From contig LSAX01000006.1 in assembly GCA_001557505.1 (NCBI GenBank), positions 2,294,001 to 2,358,000 of the forward strand: DNA of 64,000 bases, written 5' to 3'. A program made the translations under genes and the position numbers. A model generated the notes under the pieces. It ran no database searches, was not told the origin of the DNA, and saw only the letters and a list, made by a program, of their open reading frames with translations. Shown here piece after piece: positions 10,516 to 22,281 of the stretch; within the stretch, counting starts at the first letter, position 1; each line of letters begins with the position of its first letter. This stretch comes from Reticulascus tulasneorum (taxonomy: Eukaryota > Ascomycota > Sordariomycetes > Glomerellales > Reticulascaceae).

Positions 10516-12560
10516 ATGCGGAGATCAGGTATCACGGCCGCCTTGCTGGCGACTCTCGGAGCCACCACAGCCCTTGCGCAGAGTCAGATTCCGCTCGGCA
10601 CCGCCGAGTCTACTCGACCGAATGTTGTCTTCATCTTAACAGATGACCAAGATGTACACCTCTCTTCTCTAAACTATATGCCATTGGTCAAGAAGCATCT
10701 CCTCGACCAAGGCACTTATTACAACAAACACTACTGCACTACGGCTGTGTGTTGTCCCTCCCGCGTGACACTATGGACTGGACAGGCAGCTCACAATACG
10801 AACATCACCGATGTGAAACCTCCATATGGTATGAACTATTTTTTCTCCCTATTAGAACCTCCATAACTCTTTTCTAGGAGGCTATCCCAAATTTGTTACT
10901 CAAGGCTACAATGAAAAGTATCTGCCAGTATGGCTGCAGAAAGCAGGATACAATACGTACTATACGGGCAAACTTTTCAACATACATACAGTTGACAACT
11001 ACAACTCACCCTATGCTGCGGGCTTCACAGGTTCTGTATGACTACGCCTCTTCCGAAACATTACTAGCAGCCTCATTCTAATCATCCTGCCTAGGACTTC
11101 TTGCTTGACCCCTTTACATATAGCTACTTGAACAGTACATTCACACACAATGGCAAGGCACCTCGCAGCTTCGAGGGAGAGTATTCCACGGACGTGGTGG
11201 CTCGGAATGCATACCGACTGTTAGATGAGGCTGTTAATGCCCCTGACCAGAAGCCCTTCTTTCTGACCATTGCTCCAATCGCCCCCCACGCAAATATCGA
11301 CATGATCGATGGCGGTTCACAAGATCCCCATGCCTTCTTTGCGTTCAGTGCACCAGTCTCTGCAGAGCGTCACCAACATCTTTTTGAGGATGAGATTGTG
11401 CCGCGGACTTCAAATTTTAATCCAGACGATGTAAGTGGCCTGCCATTCAGAATCAGTCAATAAGCTAATCGTCTGCAGCCGTCTGGCGCAAACTGGGTTC
11501 TGAAATTGCCACAACAAAGTCAGGATAACGTAGAGTACAACGACCACTTTTATCGGCAGCGCCTAAGAGCACTTCAAGCAGTAGACGAGATTGTTGATGG
11601 CGTGATATCTCGACTAGAAGAATACGGCATCCTCGACAATACGTACATTGTCTACAGCAGTGACAACGGATACCATATTGGCCAGCATCGTCTACAGCCT
11701 GGAAAATCCTGCGGCTTCGAGGAAGATGTCAACGTCCCACTGATTATTCGCGGTCCCGGAGTGGCAGCTAATTATACCACTGACATTGTCACTACTCATA
11801 CGGATCTTGCCCCGACTTTCTTCGAGCTCTTGAATATCCCTTTGCGAGACGACTTTGACGGAAGACCGATCCCAGTCAGAAAAGCCGAGATTGAAGAGGC
11901 GTTCCAGAGAAGGCGTGAGCATGCCAACGTAGAATACTGGGGCTTCGCTGGCGGCGAAGGTAGCTTTGGTGGTATGTGAACCCTAATCCGGCGGTTACTT
12001 ACTCTAACACTCGTGTTCTCGTCAGGTGAGCTCCACGAGAACAACACGTATAAGGCGATTCGAATCTCGGGACCCAGCTACAACCTTTACTATTCAATAT
12101 GGTGTAGCAATGAGCACGAGCTCTATGACATGAGTGTACGTCAACTTCTCTTGAGTATCTCTTCAGGATGCTTGATGCTGACACTAGATTTCAACAGGTT
12201 GATCCGGGCCAACTGCACAACCTCCTAGCCCCATCACACTCCGGTTTGGACACGCAATTAGTAGCGGGCCTGCCATTATCTAAAGTTGTAGCTCGTCTTG
12301 ATTCGCTACTATTTGTACTTAAGTCATGCAAGGGCGTCGTGTGCCGGAAGCCATGGCTTCAGCTACATCCCGATGGAGATGTGTGGACGCTGGCTGATGC
12401 ACTAGCATCCCAATTCGACCATTTCTACGAGCTGGAGCAGACTCGGGTAGAATACAACTTCTGCTCAAATGGTTACCTCGTCGACGCTGAAGGGCCGATG
12501 TGGGAAGCACAGGGAGAGATGTATAGTCGAGGAGGCTTGTCATGGAATGAATGGGTATAA
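10516..12560 (+). CDS. Secreted arylsulfatase (sulfatase family)
   Basis: Hydrolyses sulfate esters to scavenge sulfur, probably outside the plasma membrane or in the secretory route. Six exons: 10516-10828, 10878-11035, 11095-11430, 11479-11971, 12026-12135 and 12198-12560. They sum to 1,773 nt, in frame, 590 residues. The ATG at 10516 is chosen because it gives a signal peptide (MRRSGITAALLATLGATTALA). Metal-binding aspartates lie in FILTDDQD (residues 43-44). The sulfatase signature CCPSR gives Cys79 as the residue converted to formylglycine. Later family marks are GYNTYYTGKLFN, FFLTIAPIAPHA and YSSDNGYHIGQHRL. Its closest known type is the fungal arylsulfatase (Neurospora ars-1 class). 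No break is seen. Confidence 0.93.
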
Positions 12561-13055
12561 TCCTCGTGTATGAGTATCATATCTCACAGGTAGAAAGCTA
12601 CTCAACTTAACTTGGAAGTGCAATATTCAAGCCTAATTACTCTTTTGGTAGATTGTCATGCTTGGGGGCCGGCACCCCGAGTACGATCCTCTAAAGCATC
12701 TAGTATCCGGTTGTGGGGCACATCGGGGATATCTCCGTATTAGATCCGCCAAAGCATCCTCATCATAGTGGATCTGGATTGCGTCAACTGGGCCCAGGTG
12801 GGGCATCTCCATTATCTTGCAGCAGTGCTGATCATTGGAAATACACTTAGGTCTAACTGTCCGGGAGCGAATTTGGGAATTTCAGTTACGTCTAAGCGAA
12901 GGAGACAAATGATTGGACCTGCACGATTCGTTTTTTTATTGATGCTAGAATTTTCAATATCTTTTCTTTTATGTTCTGGGGATATTCCAATGCCAGTTCA
13001 TGTGTGCTGCTTTAACGATTAGCAGCAATTCTGCTTGCTAATATAGTCTAACGAC
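12561..13055. other. Intergenic between sulfatase and efflux transporter
   Basis: About 500 bases. I see no gene or repeat in it. Confidence 0.4.
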
Positions 13056-15528
13056 ATGAGCGAAAGGACGCCATTGCTGCGTTCTCCGAGCCCGGTGGCC
13101 CCTTCCAAGAACCCGGTAGCCTCGGTGATTGATGAAGAATGGGATGCAGAACAACGAGACTATTCACGGCCAACTTCAGTTGCAGCTGTTGATGGCAAAG
13201 TCATCCCTGAGCCAGGTGCCTCATCAGTGATTGGGATTATATCTCTTCTACTGCTTGGTACGTCTTGAGCTATCTCTGGCTCGTCATTATTCCTCTAATC
13301 GTATATGAAGGCTAGGCTAACATCCACATAGGCGTTTTTGTTGCAAATGCCGAGGGCTCGCTTGTTCTTGCTGCCTATGGTCGAATTTCATCGGAGTTCA
13401 ATGATTTAGATCATGCGAGTTGGCTAGTAACCAGCTATGTGCTTGCCATGTGCGTGGCGCAACCAATGGTAGTTATTGCTCCCAGCCATTATAATCATAT
13501 CATTAACCATAGTTAAATCTAATGCTTCTGGGCAGTATGGAAAACTGAGTGATATTTTCGGGCGTGCTAGGATGATGTTACTTGCGTATACATTCTTCGC
13601 AGTGGGTTGGTGAGTTAGACTCAACCAGACATTAATAAAGTGATATTGCAAGCCAAGGGAGCTCATTTATTGTCTTTAGCGCCTTATGGTAGGTCTTGTT
13701 TTTCCACGCATGTAATTTAAGACTAACTATGTTCTTCAGTGCCACTGGACAGTCACTTCTAGGTGTGGTGGTAGGTCGAGTTGTATCGGGTGTGGGGGGA
13801 GCGGGTATGACATCTTTAGTGTCAATTATGATAGTTGGTAAGTTTGAATCAGGTTCCGCTGCTTGTGGCAGTTCCTAAAATATCAAACCTCACTAGACTT
13901 GGTGCCGTTGAGAGAAGTAGCAGTTTGGAGAAGTTACGTAGGCATTGTGGCCACCGCTGGCCGCGCGAGTGGTGGGCCAATTGGAGGATTTCTAGCAGAC
14001 AGCATTGGATGGCGTTGGTATGATTCCCCCTTCTTCTCGCGATTTATATTGTTTGGCTTACTGTCATGCTAGGTCATTCCTTGGACAATGCCCGCCGATT
14101 CTCACCTCAATCCTTTTGACGTGGCTGCTGGTACCCAACCGCGGCGGTCCAGAGACCCATGACAATTGGCTAAAAAAGCTCGCACGTGTTGTCAGTAACC
14201 TCAAAATTTCTAGTTCCTTTGTCATGATACTCGAACGACTTCTACTATGATGCTCCATCGTATTCGAGGCGCCGAGACCGGGCCTTAACTTCTGCTTTGA
14301 ACTTTCGAATTGCTGCTAACAAGAAGCATCCAGGACTTCATTGGGGCCATTCTATTGGGATCAGCCATATTAGCATTTCTCTTGCCCCTAGAACTAGCGG
14401 GAACAACAGTGTCATATGATCAATCCGTTATCTACGCCCTCCTGGGCACAGCCGCCGCCCTCGGACTACTTTATGTTCTAGTTGAACTATATTGGGCCAA
14501 GGAGCCGATCATGTCGCCGCGGATAGTAATGTCAGCAAATATCATGATTCCCAATACTGTTCTATTCTGTCAGACTGCCGCGCAGCTTGGAGTAAGAAGA
14601 TCTATGAGCACCGCCCATCTGGATAATGAGATGCTAACATGAAATCAATCTTTAGATGATGTACACTGTCCCGATATACTTTCAAGTTACCCAAGATGCA
14701 TCTTCAGCCATAGCTGGCGCTCACCTTCTTCCAGCTGTTGCGGGTGTGACTGTGGCTGGTTTGTTAGGGGGTTACTTAACTAAAAGGTTAGTCAGAGCCA
14801 GTAAATGCAGTACTCTTCTACGATCATCTGACAAATATTTAGGTACGGACGCTACAAAAAGCTACTTATTTTTGCTACCATCTGCTCATCTTCGTCGTAC
14901 CTTTTGCTTGTCCTTCGCTGGGGGGTTCAGATTAACACCTGGGAGTCGCTATACATCGTGCTAGGGTAAGTAAACCGGCCCATGGAGGGAATCAAGTCAG
15001 TAGTAACGAGGATATATAGCGGCTTTGGGAACGGGCTGGTCCTGTCAACGGCTTTCGTTGCTCTTACTGCTAAAGTAGACAAGGATGACATGGCCATGGC
15101 CTGCTCTAGCTTCTATCTATCTGCGAACGTAGGAACAGCTGTAGGGCTGTCGACCACTGCGGCTGTGTTGCAAAGCATGTTACGATACAGCTTGGAGAAT
15201 GGACTGAGAGGCTTCTCGAACAAAGATGAGGTAAGTTGCACCATCCGCTTGAACCTATAGCGCTACGAGTCATATGTGTCTGATTTTGGCACAGATTATC
15301 GCAGGGGCCACCTCGAACATCGACTATATACTTGAACTAAAGGGACCGGTCAAGGACATTGTTGTTGCATCATATACACGGGCATTACAATACGCCCATG
15401 GTAAGATCACTCTCAGTAACCATGCAAATGAAGATGGAGGCTAATGTTGAACCTGTCCAGCTGGAAATCTGGGTTTTGCTATAATGGCTTTTTTTGGAAG
15501 CCTTCTTGTGAGGGAGCATGAACTTTAG
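13056..15528 (+). CDS. MFS transporter, DHA2-type (multidrug / vacuolar amino-acid type)
   Basis: Proton-coupled transporter of the 14-TM drug:H+ antiporter group, like fungal Fnx/Vba vacuolar basic amino-acid transporters or multidrug efflux pumps. Thirteen exons were placed: 13056-13257, 13332-13468, 13536-13609, 13653-13688, 13740-13837, 13897-14017, 14073-14190, 14334-14591, 14656-14786, 14843-14965, 15020-15230, 15295-15400 and 15461-15528. All phases fit and give 560 residues, so the gene looks intact. Motifs: MSERTPLLRSPSP N-terminal tail (the acidic/dileucine-like ERTPLL is a common vacuolar signal), YGKLSDIFGRARMM (motif A), VVVGRVVSGVGGAGM (motif B-like), GGPIGGFLADSIGWRW (motif C-like) and FLLPLELAG. 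Vacuolar location and substrate are inference. Confidence 0.9.
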
Positions 15529-17554
15529 ATACCCGCTGTGGCGGACTGGTTCTGTCCCCCAAGTTAATTGATCACTATTAGTGATTTGACTTTAGGCAGC
15601 TGTAAGACATAGGATTAGACTAAGGGGTTGACACTTCTTCTGGTTGGCGCTTGGGACTCTGAAGGCGTTCAGTGGATTGAGCACCGTGCTATGCAGACTG
15701 TTTCCGGGTACGTATGCGTCTGTCTCCAAACTGCATTTACCCAATGGGGCCATACTTGAGATTCTGCAATATCGTGGGTAGAGCTGATGTTCCACTGTAT
15801 TGGAGATATGGTGTCCGGGGAGGCATGGATAGATATAATGGCCGGCATATATGATAAGGTGCCGCGACTGCCTCTGAGTCATCCACCCAAAGCGACGCTG
15901 TGCCTTTGTACGGGGTATTCTATGCTCACAGTGGATATTCGCTTTGCAGCGGCTACGAGCTTCTGTCCGGTGTTGGGGAGTGACATTTCATTCTTTATCT
16001 GATTCGAAGAACTACATCTGCATCGCTTGGATCAATTGTTAGAGGTGGATTTGCTACTAAAATAAGGCATATCGCCTTTAATGGGATGATGTAAACGTCA
16101 CTTGCCGGCCAGGCACGACTCACAGACCTAATTCTATCGCCGAGCAGATCAACAGGGCCATTTTGGTCCTAGAGCTGTTTGGTCATTGGTTAGTTATATT
16201 GATATATGTGTCCTGCATCTATTCTAGCCCCTTATGGTTTTCGTACAGCACCCTGAGACCCCGGAGAGACGAACTAGTAGCGCCTGGTGCCAGATGCAGG
16301 CATTCTTATGGTTTGGGCTCGCTGCTCCTGGATCTCTAAGTTAAGGAACGGGATATGAGGCAGCAAGTAGGGCAAGAGACTTGTTGAAGACGCATATGAG
16401 CTGACCATCAACGAAGAAAGCGAGAAAGGCATTTGAAAGGGCCTTCCAGAAGGCAGCAATTTCATCCCCCATGTAAATTGGGAGACCGCCGGTAGTGGCG
16501 GGGTACTGCTGGCCGGCCCAGCAGGAAGCTGGGTAGCCGTGAAGACCGCTAATATACCACCTAAGCCTAGTGAGGTCCGTGCTTTTAAGGGATTAGGCCA
16601 GGCACGTTGCAGAGTCCATGAGAATGGAAAGACGTGCATTCGACATCGCTCTTTTGAGACACGAAACCACTCAGCAAGTGCCATTCCATTGCCGATATGC
16701 CGACGTGTGAGAGACCTGGGGGAGTGACAACACATATCCCTCGAAAGCAGTTGGCCGGAACATGGCCTGCCCTCAGGGTTCATTTAAATCTGGAAGGATT
16801 TGGCGGCACAGATTTGGCGGCACAGATGTATATGGCTATAGATGGTAACCCTCCTTGCACCCAACAATCGAGCGGTCTACAGCCCCAAGCCGAATGTCTC
16901 CATAACGAACTACGTAGTAGAGAGCTGAATGACGAAAGGCGTGGTGGTGGGTGTTCCCCCATCCCAAATATGGAACAGCGTCATCTTATTAGTGGGGGAG
17001 CTTCTTCCCCAGATTTTTACCCCAGAGACGGTCGCACTAAAAGCCGAGCAGGAATATGACGCCAGTCCGGATGCGGAAAAACATGTGTACCTCACCTCAC
17101 CCCTCGCGGCCGAGTCTCATGAGCGTAGTCACGCGATCGTCTGGCGACGCCATGGATTGGGACGAGGCATTACCCCGCCCGGTCTGACGAAACCGTAATG
17201 ACAGGAACAGTGCCTCAGCGCTGCTGGACGGGATCAACCCACCCTTTCCCCTCCTCGAACTGCACCAATCACCAGCTACCTACCTCTCACTTGCGTGGGT
17301 GTGTGCGCTCCTCGGTCTTCCCCTCCTCTTGTCAGACTCTCTTCTCCATCCTACTTCCATCAAGCAATCGAACCATCCACCATTCCATTCATCAGCTATC
17401 CATCAAAGGTATTGCTATTTCATCCCCTTGATGCTTGCTTGCGAGGCTTTGTAGCTATTTCACTGAACATCGAAGCTGATTTGGAGCTTGATCTGACAGG
17501 CACGCATCATACAATCGATCATCCGATCAATACCCCACACACAAACCATCCATC
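15529..17554. other. 2-kb gene-poor region with CT-rich leader at its right end
   Basis: No supported gene. A minus-strand open frame at about 16274-16783 has no recognisable domain and is not called. A 14-base direct duplication (ATTTGGCGGCACAG twice) lies near 16799-16827. From about 17200 to 17550 the plus strand is rich in C and T, as in promoters and 5' leaders of well-expressed fungal genes, just before the small gene at 17555. Confidence 0.4.
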
Positions 17555-18362
17555 ATGACGGAACCACTCAAGAAGATAGATTCTGCCGTAGAAGGCCTCT
17601 CGGGCTCCCCGCCAAAGGACAAGCGAAGAGCAAGCTCCGCCGCCTATCCTGGAGTGATGAACATTAAAGATCTGGGTATGTAGCTGTCGGTCCATGAAAC
17701 ACTGCGTCGGATGTATCGGCAATGGGCTAACTAAGCATGCCAATGCAGAGGAAGAAGGAACGGAGCTCCAGATTGCCAAAGAAACGCAAAAGACCGGCTG
17801 GTAAGACACTCCATCCTCCCTTTGCCGTCTTGCTGTTCCTGCTACATGCTCGGCCCCCATCGTCTCTCCACCTAGACGGCGCTCTTCTCCATGCATTGAG
17901 CCATTGACTGACTCTATCCTTAACGCAGGAAGATAAATAAGTCTCCAACCACGGTCGAAGACGCCGCAATTCTCAAGAAGTTGCTCACCACTCCACCAAT
18001 CAAAAAGATTGACCTACACTTCCCCCTCGGACTGGAGGTAACGGCACGAAACCTCAAGGGCGTGACCATTAAAGATGCAATGGACGCAATCTACAAGGCG
18101 TACAAGAAGCGAGTAAGTGGGCCCCCTGTTTCCCAACTTCCATAACGTTATCGCCCATGAATGATGTGCTGCCCCCTTTTCCAAGGCCTCGCTGACCACT
18201 ATTCTCCCACAGGCGGATGATGAATTAGAATCCCCATACCTAGCAGGCTTCGAATGGGACAAGGAAGAGTCGTGGACAAGGCTGATCGTCCATCTCCAGA
18301 AGGATGCGGGGTCCTCAATGACCCAGGGCAAGAAGAAGAAGAACAAGGCCGCGGAAGAGTAA
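17555..18362 (+). CDS. Small conserved fungal protein, DUF6699-like
   Basis: Four exons (17555-17675, 17749-17800, 17929-18112, 18213-18362) sum to 507 nt, 168 residues, in frame. The protein is soluble and charged. The N-terminal part is low complexity (GLSGSPPKDKRRASSAAYPG). The central block (residues about 75-115) includes KKIDLHFPLGLEVTARN and GVTIKDAMDAIYKAYKKR, which matches the pattern of fungal DUF6699 proteins (a hydrophobic strand followed by GVTV-x-D-x-x-x-AIY). A basic tail ends in GKKKKNKAAEE. Function is unknown in the family as far as I know. The CT-rich leader and the compact structure suggest a constitutively expressed gene. Confidence 0.72.
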
Positions 18363-19012
18363 TGAGCCTACCGCGATGCCTCCATATCTGGTCCAATATT
18401 TCCTCTCTCCAATCTTGCTTGTTCGCTTCGCTTGGTTCTAATGGCGACTCGGTGCAATGGGATATTGCGATAGATATCATCGGTGGTTATTTTCTCCCTC
18501 ATTCGAGCTTGATGCTCCTAGTAGTGTAGAAAAGAGGGACTTCGACTTCGTTCGGGTGGGGGGCTGGGTAGATCCTGGTGTACTACTCGAATTCGAATTC
18601 TTGGGTCGTCACTTGACTTCGCATCTTGTCGTGATTGCACTTGCAGCTTCGCGTGCGTTGGCTTTCCAGAGTTGGTGAGTGATGTAGGTTGGTAGTGAAG
18701 AAGCCGGAGAAGGATTTGCGGCCACGAGTCCAACGTGGTTTTGGAGATGACCCCCCACTATCAGTGCTGGCAAGGGGGGTCAGCCCCTGGCACAATATTA
18801 GCGCTAATCTTGTTCTTGGCATAAGCTGCAGTACGTTCACATTGGACGCTTACAATTGTATGTAGGTGCTGTCGTCTTATCTGATCGCTGATGCATTGTC
18901 CAAAAGTGTTCCATCCAGAATACTAGGTAGTTATCGTTAGACGAGTTTGTTGCCTTACCAATCAGTATTCGTCCCAGCTATCTGATTTTGCTAGCTATTA
19001 TAGAGTGGAAGT
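18363..19012. other. Intergenic, convergent 3' ends
   Basis: About 650 bases between two convergent genes. No gene, RNA or repeat recognised. Confidence 0.4.
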
Positions 19013-19864
19013 TTACCACGTGAACAAGAATGGGTTTGACGTGTCCCCCAGCCATGTCCTGATCTCCTCTAGGGCATCCAAGTCGTTGGTAGGTAGCGAG
19101 GTCTGCACCTTCACATCATACCACTCGTAAGTCCGGCCGACGTCTGCTAAACTTTCACCTTCACGTCGGCAAGACCCAAAGTCAATAAGAAATGCCGTGT
19201 CACCGTCAAGCATGATGTTATTCGGGTTGATGTCATTGTGGATGATGCCCAGCGAGTGAAGGTGGCGGATACCGTTCTCGACACCTTCAAGCACCGCCTC
19301 GTATTCGCCCAAGCCGGCGGTTCTGGTTGACTGAAGATGTCTTTTGTTGAACGAGCCAGGATTGACCGCATCCAATAAGGTTCGCTCGTACTGTGGAAGG
19401 CATATACCGCTTATTCTACCTTCTTCTACCTGGCAACCCAAATACTTGGCAATATTGGGATGTGGATTTTGCTTGAGAAGCTCATAGACTTCTACCTCTC
19501 TGAGCAAGTCATCTGCGATCCGATTCTGCTGCGGGCTGTGGCGAATCATACCATAGCCACTCAACTGCGGCTGTTTAACAAAAACCTCGCAGCCAGGCAC
19601 CTCTGACGCAAGAGCAAATTCGAGGCGGAACGGCGGCATGTAGGCAGAGACAGGGATCAGCTTTATGTCAGCCAGGTGCTCCCGTCCGACTTCTGATGAT
19701 GACTGAAAGCGAGATCCGGAGACGGCATGGAAAAGCTTTCCGCTATCTCGGAAGACAAGAGAACTATGTTTAAATTGAAATAAGCCCCCTACATTGCCAA
19801 GAACTTGGTTCATCTCGAGCACCTCTAGATGTGAATCACTTGAAGTCGCAGCTGTTGACGCCAT
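19013..19864 (-). CDS. Protein kinase-like protein, compact and divergent
   Basis: Single exon, 283 residues, from an ATG at 19864. The second half carries kinase-type elements: a candidate lysine in EVFVKQP (about residue 95), a helix-C-like EVEVYELLKQNPHPNIAKYLGC, a catalytic loop of form H-N-D-I-N-P-N-N-I-M (replacing HRDLKPxN), and the metal-binding DFGS. The protein ends soon after, so the C-lobe is shorter than in standard kinases, and a glycine-rich loop is not obvious. The catalytic aspartate and DFG aspartate are present, so it could still be active. Many fungal genomes hold such short kinase-like genes with unknown targets. No neighbour hints at a pathway. Confidence 0.75.
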   Translation of the reverse strand: MASTAATSSDSHLEVLEMNQVLGNVGGLFQFKHSSLVFRDSGKLFHAVSGSRFQSSSEVGREHLADIKLIPVSAYMPPFRLEFALASEVPGCEVFVKQPQLSGYGMIRHSPQQNRIADDLLREVEVYELLKQNPHPNIAKYLGCQVEEGRISGICLPQYERTLLDAVNPGSFNKRHLQSTRTAGLGEYEAVLEGVENGIRHLHSLGIIHNDINPNNIMLDGDTAFLIDFGSCRREGESLADVGRTYEWYDVKVQTSLPTNDLDALEEIRTWLGDTSNPFLFTW

Positions 19865-20971
19865 GGCTGCAAGGTGCAGTGCAGCAGTTTAGTTTACAGC
19901 AGAAGCTGATATGCTTTCTCAGACTTTGGATGATTGATCTAGTTGAGGATTAGTTAGCCTAACTTCTGGAATAACTATGGGTGATAAGTTCTGGAGAGAA
20001 CAAGCGGATTCAATCGTCCGCACCAGATACAACTGTGCATCAAGAATTTAGAGATTACCGGATACTATTGCCGCGGGACTAACAAGGGTTAAGGAGCGCT
20101 TCGGATTTTCGTAAATTTTCTTATGGAAGACCTACCTAGGCACACCGCCTCACGGAGAAATCGATCTAAAGGAGAGAGGGGAGAGGCTGAACGAAATCTT
20201 CAAACCCTCCACCAGCTCAATTTCTACAAATTCCCGCACGAAAGTAAAAATCTGTGGAACCGCAAGTAGTAGTGTAACGCATTGTGTTTGATTGTGCCTT
20301 GTGCAGGAAAGGAAGAAACACTTCTAGAGGGAGGCGATATTGGACATGTTCCTTTCCTGACAAACGGCCGTCCATCCTGAGGTCGGGTTGGCTCGTTCCA
20401 TTCGCTCAGTCACCTGATTTCAACAGGGGCTTCTCGGCCTAACCAGGCTCCCACAACGGCCTCTAAATATAGGTAATTAGTGATGCGGTCCCTGGAGCGT
20501 ATCAAGCCAATTTCTTACCGAATCGAACGTTCCACACGTAGGACTGCAGTGGTTATTATTATCAAAATGCCAGAGGAGTGGGGCTAATTAATTTGTCCTA
20601 CCTGCTTTGGTGCAGCTGGTCTTCCCCCAGAAGCCCTGATCGAATAAGACGATCAAATGAAATGACCTACCCCCCATTAATCTACACTGGAAGTTATGTC
20701 GACTGTAATAACCGGCTCCTCCTTTCTCTATAAAGGGGCGGAGTAAATGAAATACTCTTGGGAAGGTGTACAAGGGAAGTGCCACAGATCATTCGCTCTG
20801 GCACAACTTCTAGGCCATAATTCAAATCTATAATACTGACTGTCAAACCCTTGAATCATCGAGTCGCTAAAGTTCCAGAGTCTGCTTATTCTCACAATCC
20901 TACTAGTAATAACAAAGCAAACGGCTGGACGGAAGACGGACGCCCTAAGCTTATACACGCACCGGCACAAG
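19865..20971. other. Intergenic, 1.1 kb, divergent promoters
   Basis: Lies between the divergent starts of the kinase-like gene and the secreted Cys-rich gene and so should hold both promoters. Small open frames here lack any recognisable content. Confidence 0.4.
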
Positions 20972-21559
20972 ATGCATCTCCTAATTCTTCTGATCGCGAC
21001 GACCTTAACGGGCATAACTTCAAGTCTCGTCATCGACCCGCCCGAGCTTGGTTCCCCTTGCGGCGCAGAGCTCGGCGACTGTCCGTCTATGACTTGCATC
21101 CCTCTCTCCGCAAAATGTACAAGGTTCAGGGAGTGTCCGGGGACGTGCCAGGACCTTACCACTACGAAGCAGCAAATATACACCATCTGCGGTGGCTGGT
21201 ACATGATGGACGACTGCGATGAGCGTATCGAGAGCTGCTCCACGGACCCAAGGAATACAGATAGTTGCGGTCCGTCGTGCGATGGATTGGGGATCTGTGC
21301 GCCGGTAAAGGATGTGTGCGAGGGGGAAACAGGACTGGAGTGCGGAGAGGGGAAGGTCTGTTTCGGGGGGAACATGACCGAGTGGAAGTATTTCCAGTCG
21401 AAGTTGTGTATTGCTGATGATAGGTATGAGAGAGGAGTAGCTTGCGGCGGAATGTGCTTACCCTTGAGGTTTGGGTCTGATCAATACAAGAAGAGCAAGG
21501 AGGTAGAGGTAATTAGAGTGGACCAAGATGGCTATCAGAAGACCGAAGACGGGAGTTGA
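20972..21559 (+). CDS. Secreted cysteine-rich protein (effector-like candidate)
   Basis: Single exon, 195 residues. The ATG at 20972 gives a clear signal peptide (MHLLILLIATTLTGITSS). The mature part holds many cysteines in closely spaced pairs (SPCGAELGDCPSMTC, CTRFRECPGTC, CGPSCDGLGIC, CEGETGLECGEGKVC, CGGMC), suggesting a disulfide-stabilised fold, and one N-glycosylation sequon (NMT). The C-terminal 30 residues are charged and Cys-free. I do not recognise the family. Size and cysteine content resemble fungal secreted effectors or surface proteins, but that is inference only. It is divergent from the kinase-like gene. Confidence 0.72.
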   Translation: MHLLILLIATTLTGITSSLVIDPPELGSPCGAELGDCPSMTCIPLSAKCTRFRECPGTCQDLTTTKQQIYTICGGWYMMDDCDERIESCSTDPRNTDSCGPSCDGLGICAPVKDVCEGETGLECGEGKVCFGGNMTEWKYFQSKLCIADDRYERGVACGGMCLPLRFGSDQYKKSKEVEVIRVDQDGYQKTEDGS

Positions 21560-22281
21560 AACTATACAGGTCATGAGAGACGGGTGAACGAGAGAATGTA
21601 AAAAGCAGGAAGACATGGGTCCATGATGAAGCATACTTAGGTAGTGAAAATGCCTGTTCGAAAGAGACAGAGTTATTGTTTTCTCTAACATCTATCACAT
21701 CCAGAGCCTGCGCGATCCCCGTGAAAAGTATCTCATCCGAATCTCGACAAAGACGGTCAATTGATAGCTGAACTGACTGAAATGGTGTGGTTGTTTATCG
21801 CACAGCAATAGCTCCTACATAGCGTACGTAAGGTAGGTAGCTTCAGCTTGCAAGTTGATATTTCCAGAGAACTTCTAGACACTCCCGAAACATGTTCCCT
21901 TATGTCCATTATTTCAGGCAACTTTCGAGATTTCATCCTTACTAAGCTGTCGACGCTTCAAATGGCGGGGCACAGGCACTCCAGGGGTTTACATTCCGTT
22001 CGAAAGCGCCATCTCGGAATGGGAAGGTCGAGCAATCCTTTTCGGCTACCGTCGGCAGCGTCACTCCCCAGACTTCCCCAAGGTGCGGAACACCATCACT
22101 CGGCTTTCCCTTTCGCAGCTAGCAAGCCCATCGTCATCCAAAAGCTAGGTGGTAGGCTTACCTCGGATTCATTCCCAATGGATTCCGTCCTTCCCAGCTT
22201 ATCCCTTCTACCTTCGAAATCCTCAGTCGTCAAGTGACCTGAAGCATCACGAATTGCACGTTGGACTGGACAGCCATCATC
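21560..22281. other. Intergenic, promoter of the dioxygenase
   Basis: About 720 bases. No supported gene; presumed 3' end of the secreted protein and promoter of the dioxygenase gene. Confidence 0.4.

Noticed and set aside
16274..16783. Minus-strand open frame of 169 codons
   Set aside because: Composition and content match no known family and no splice continuation was found; likely chance.
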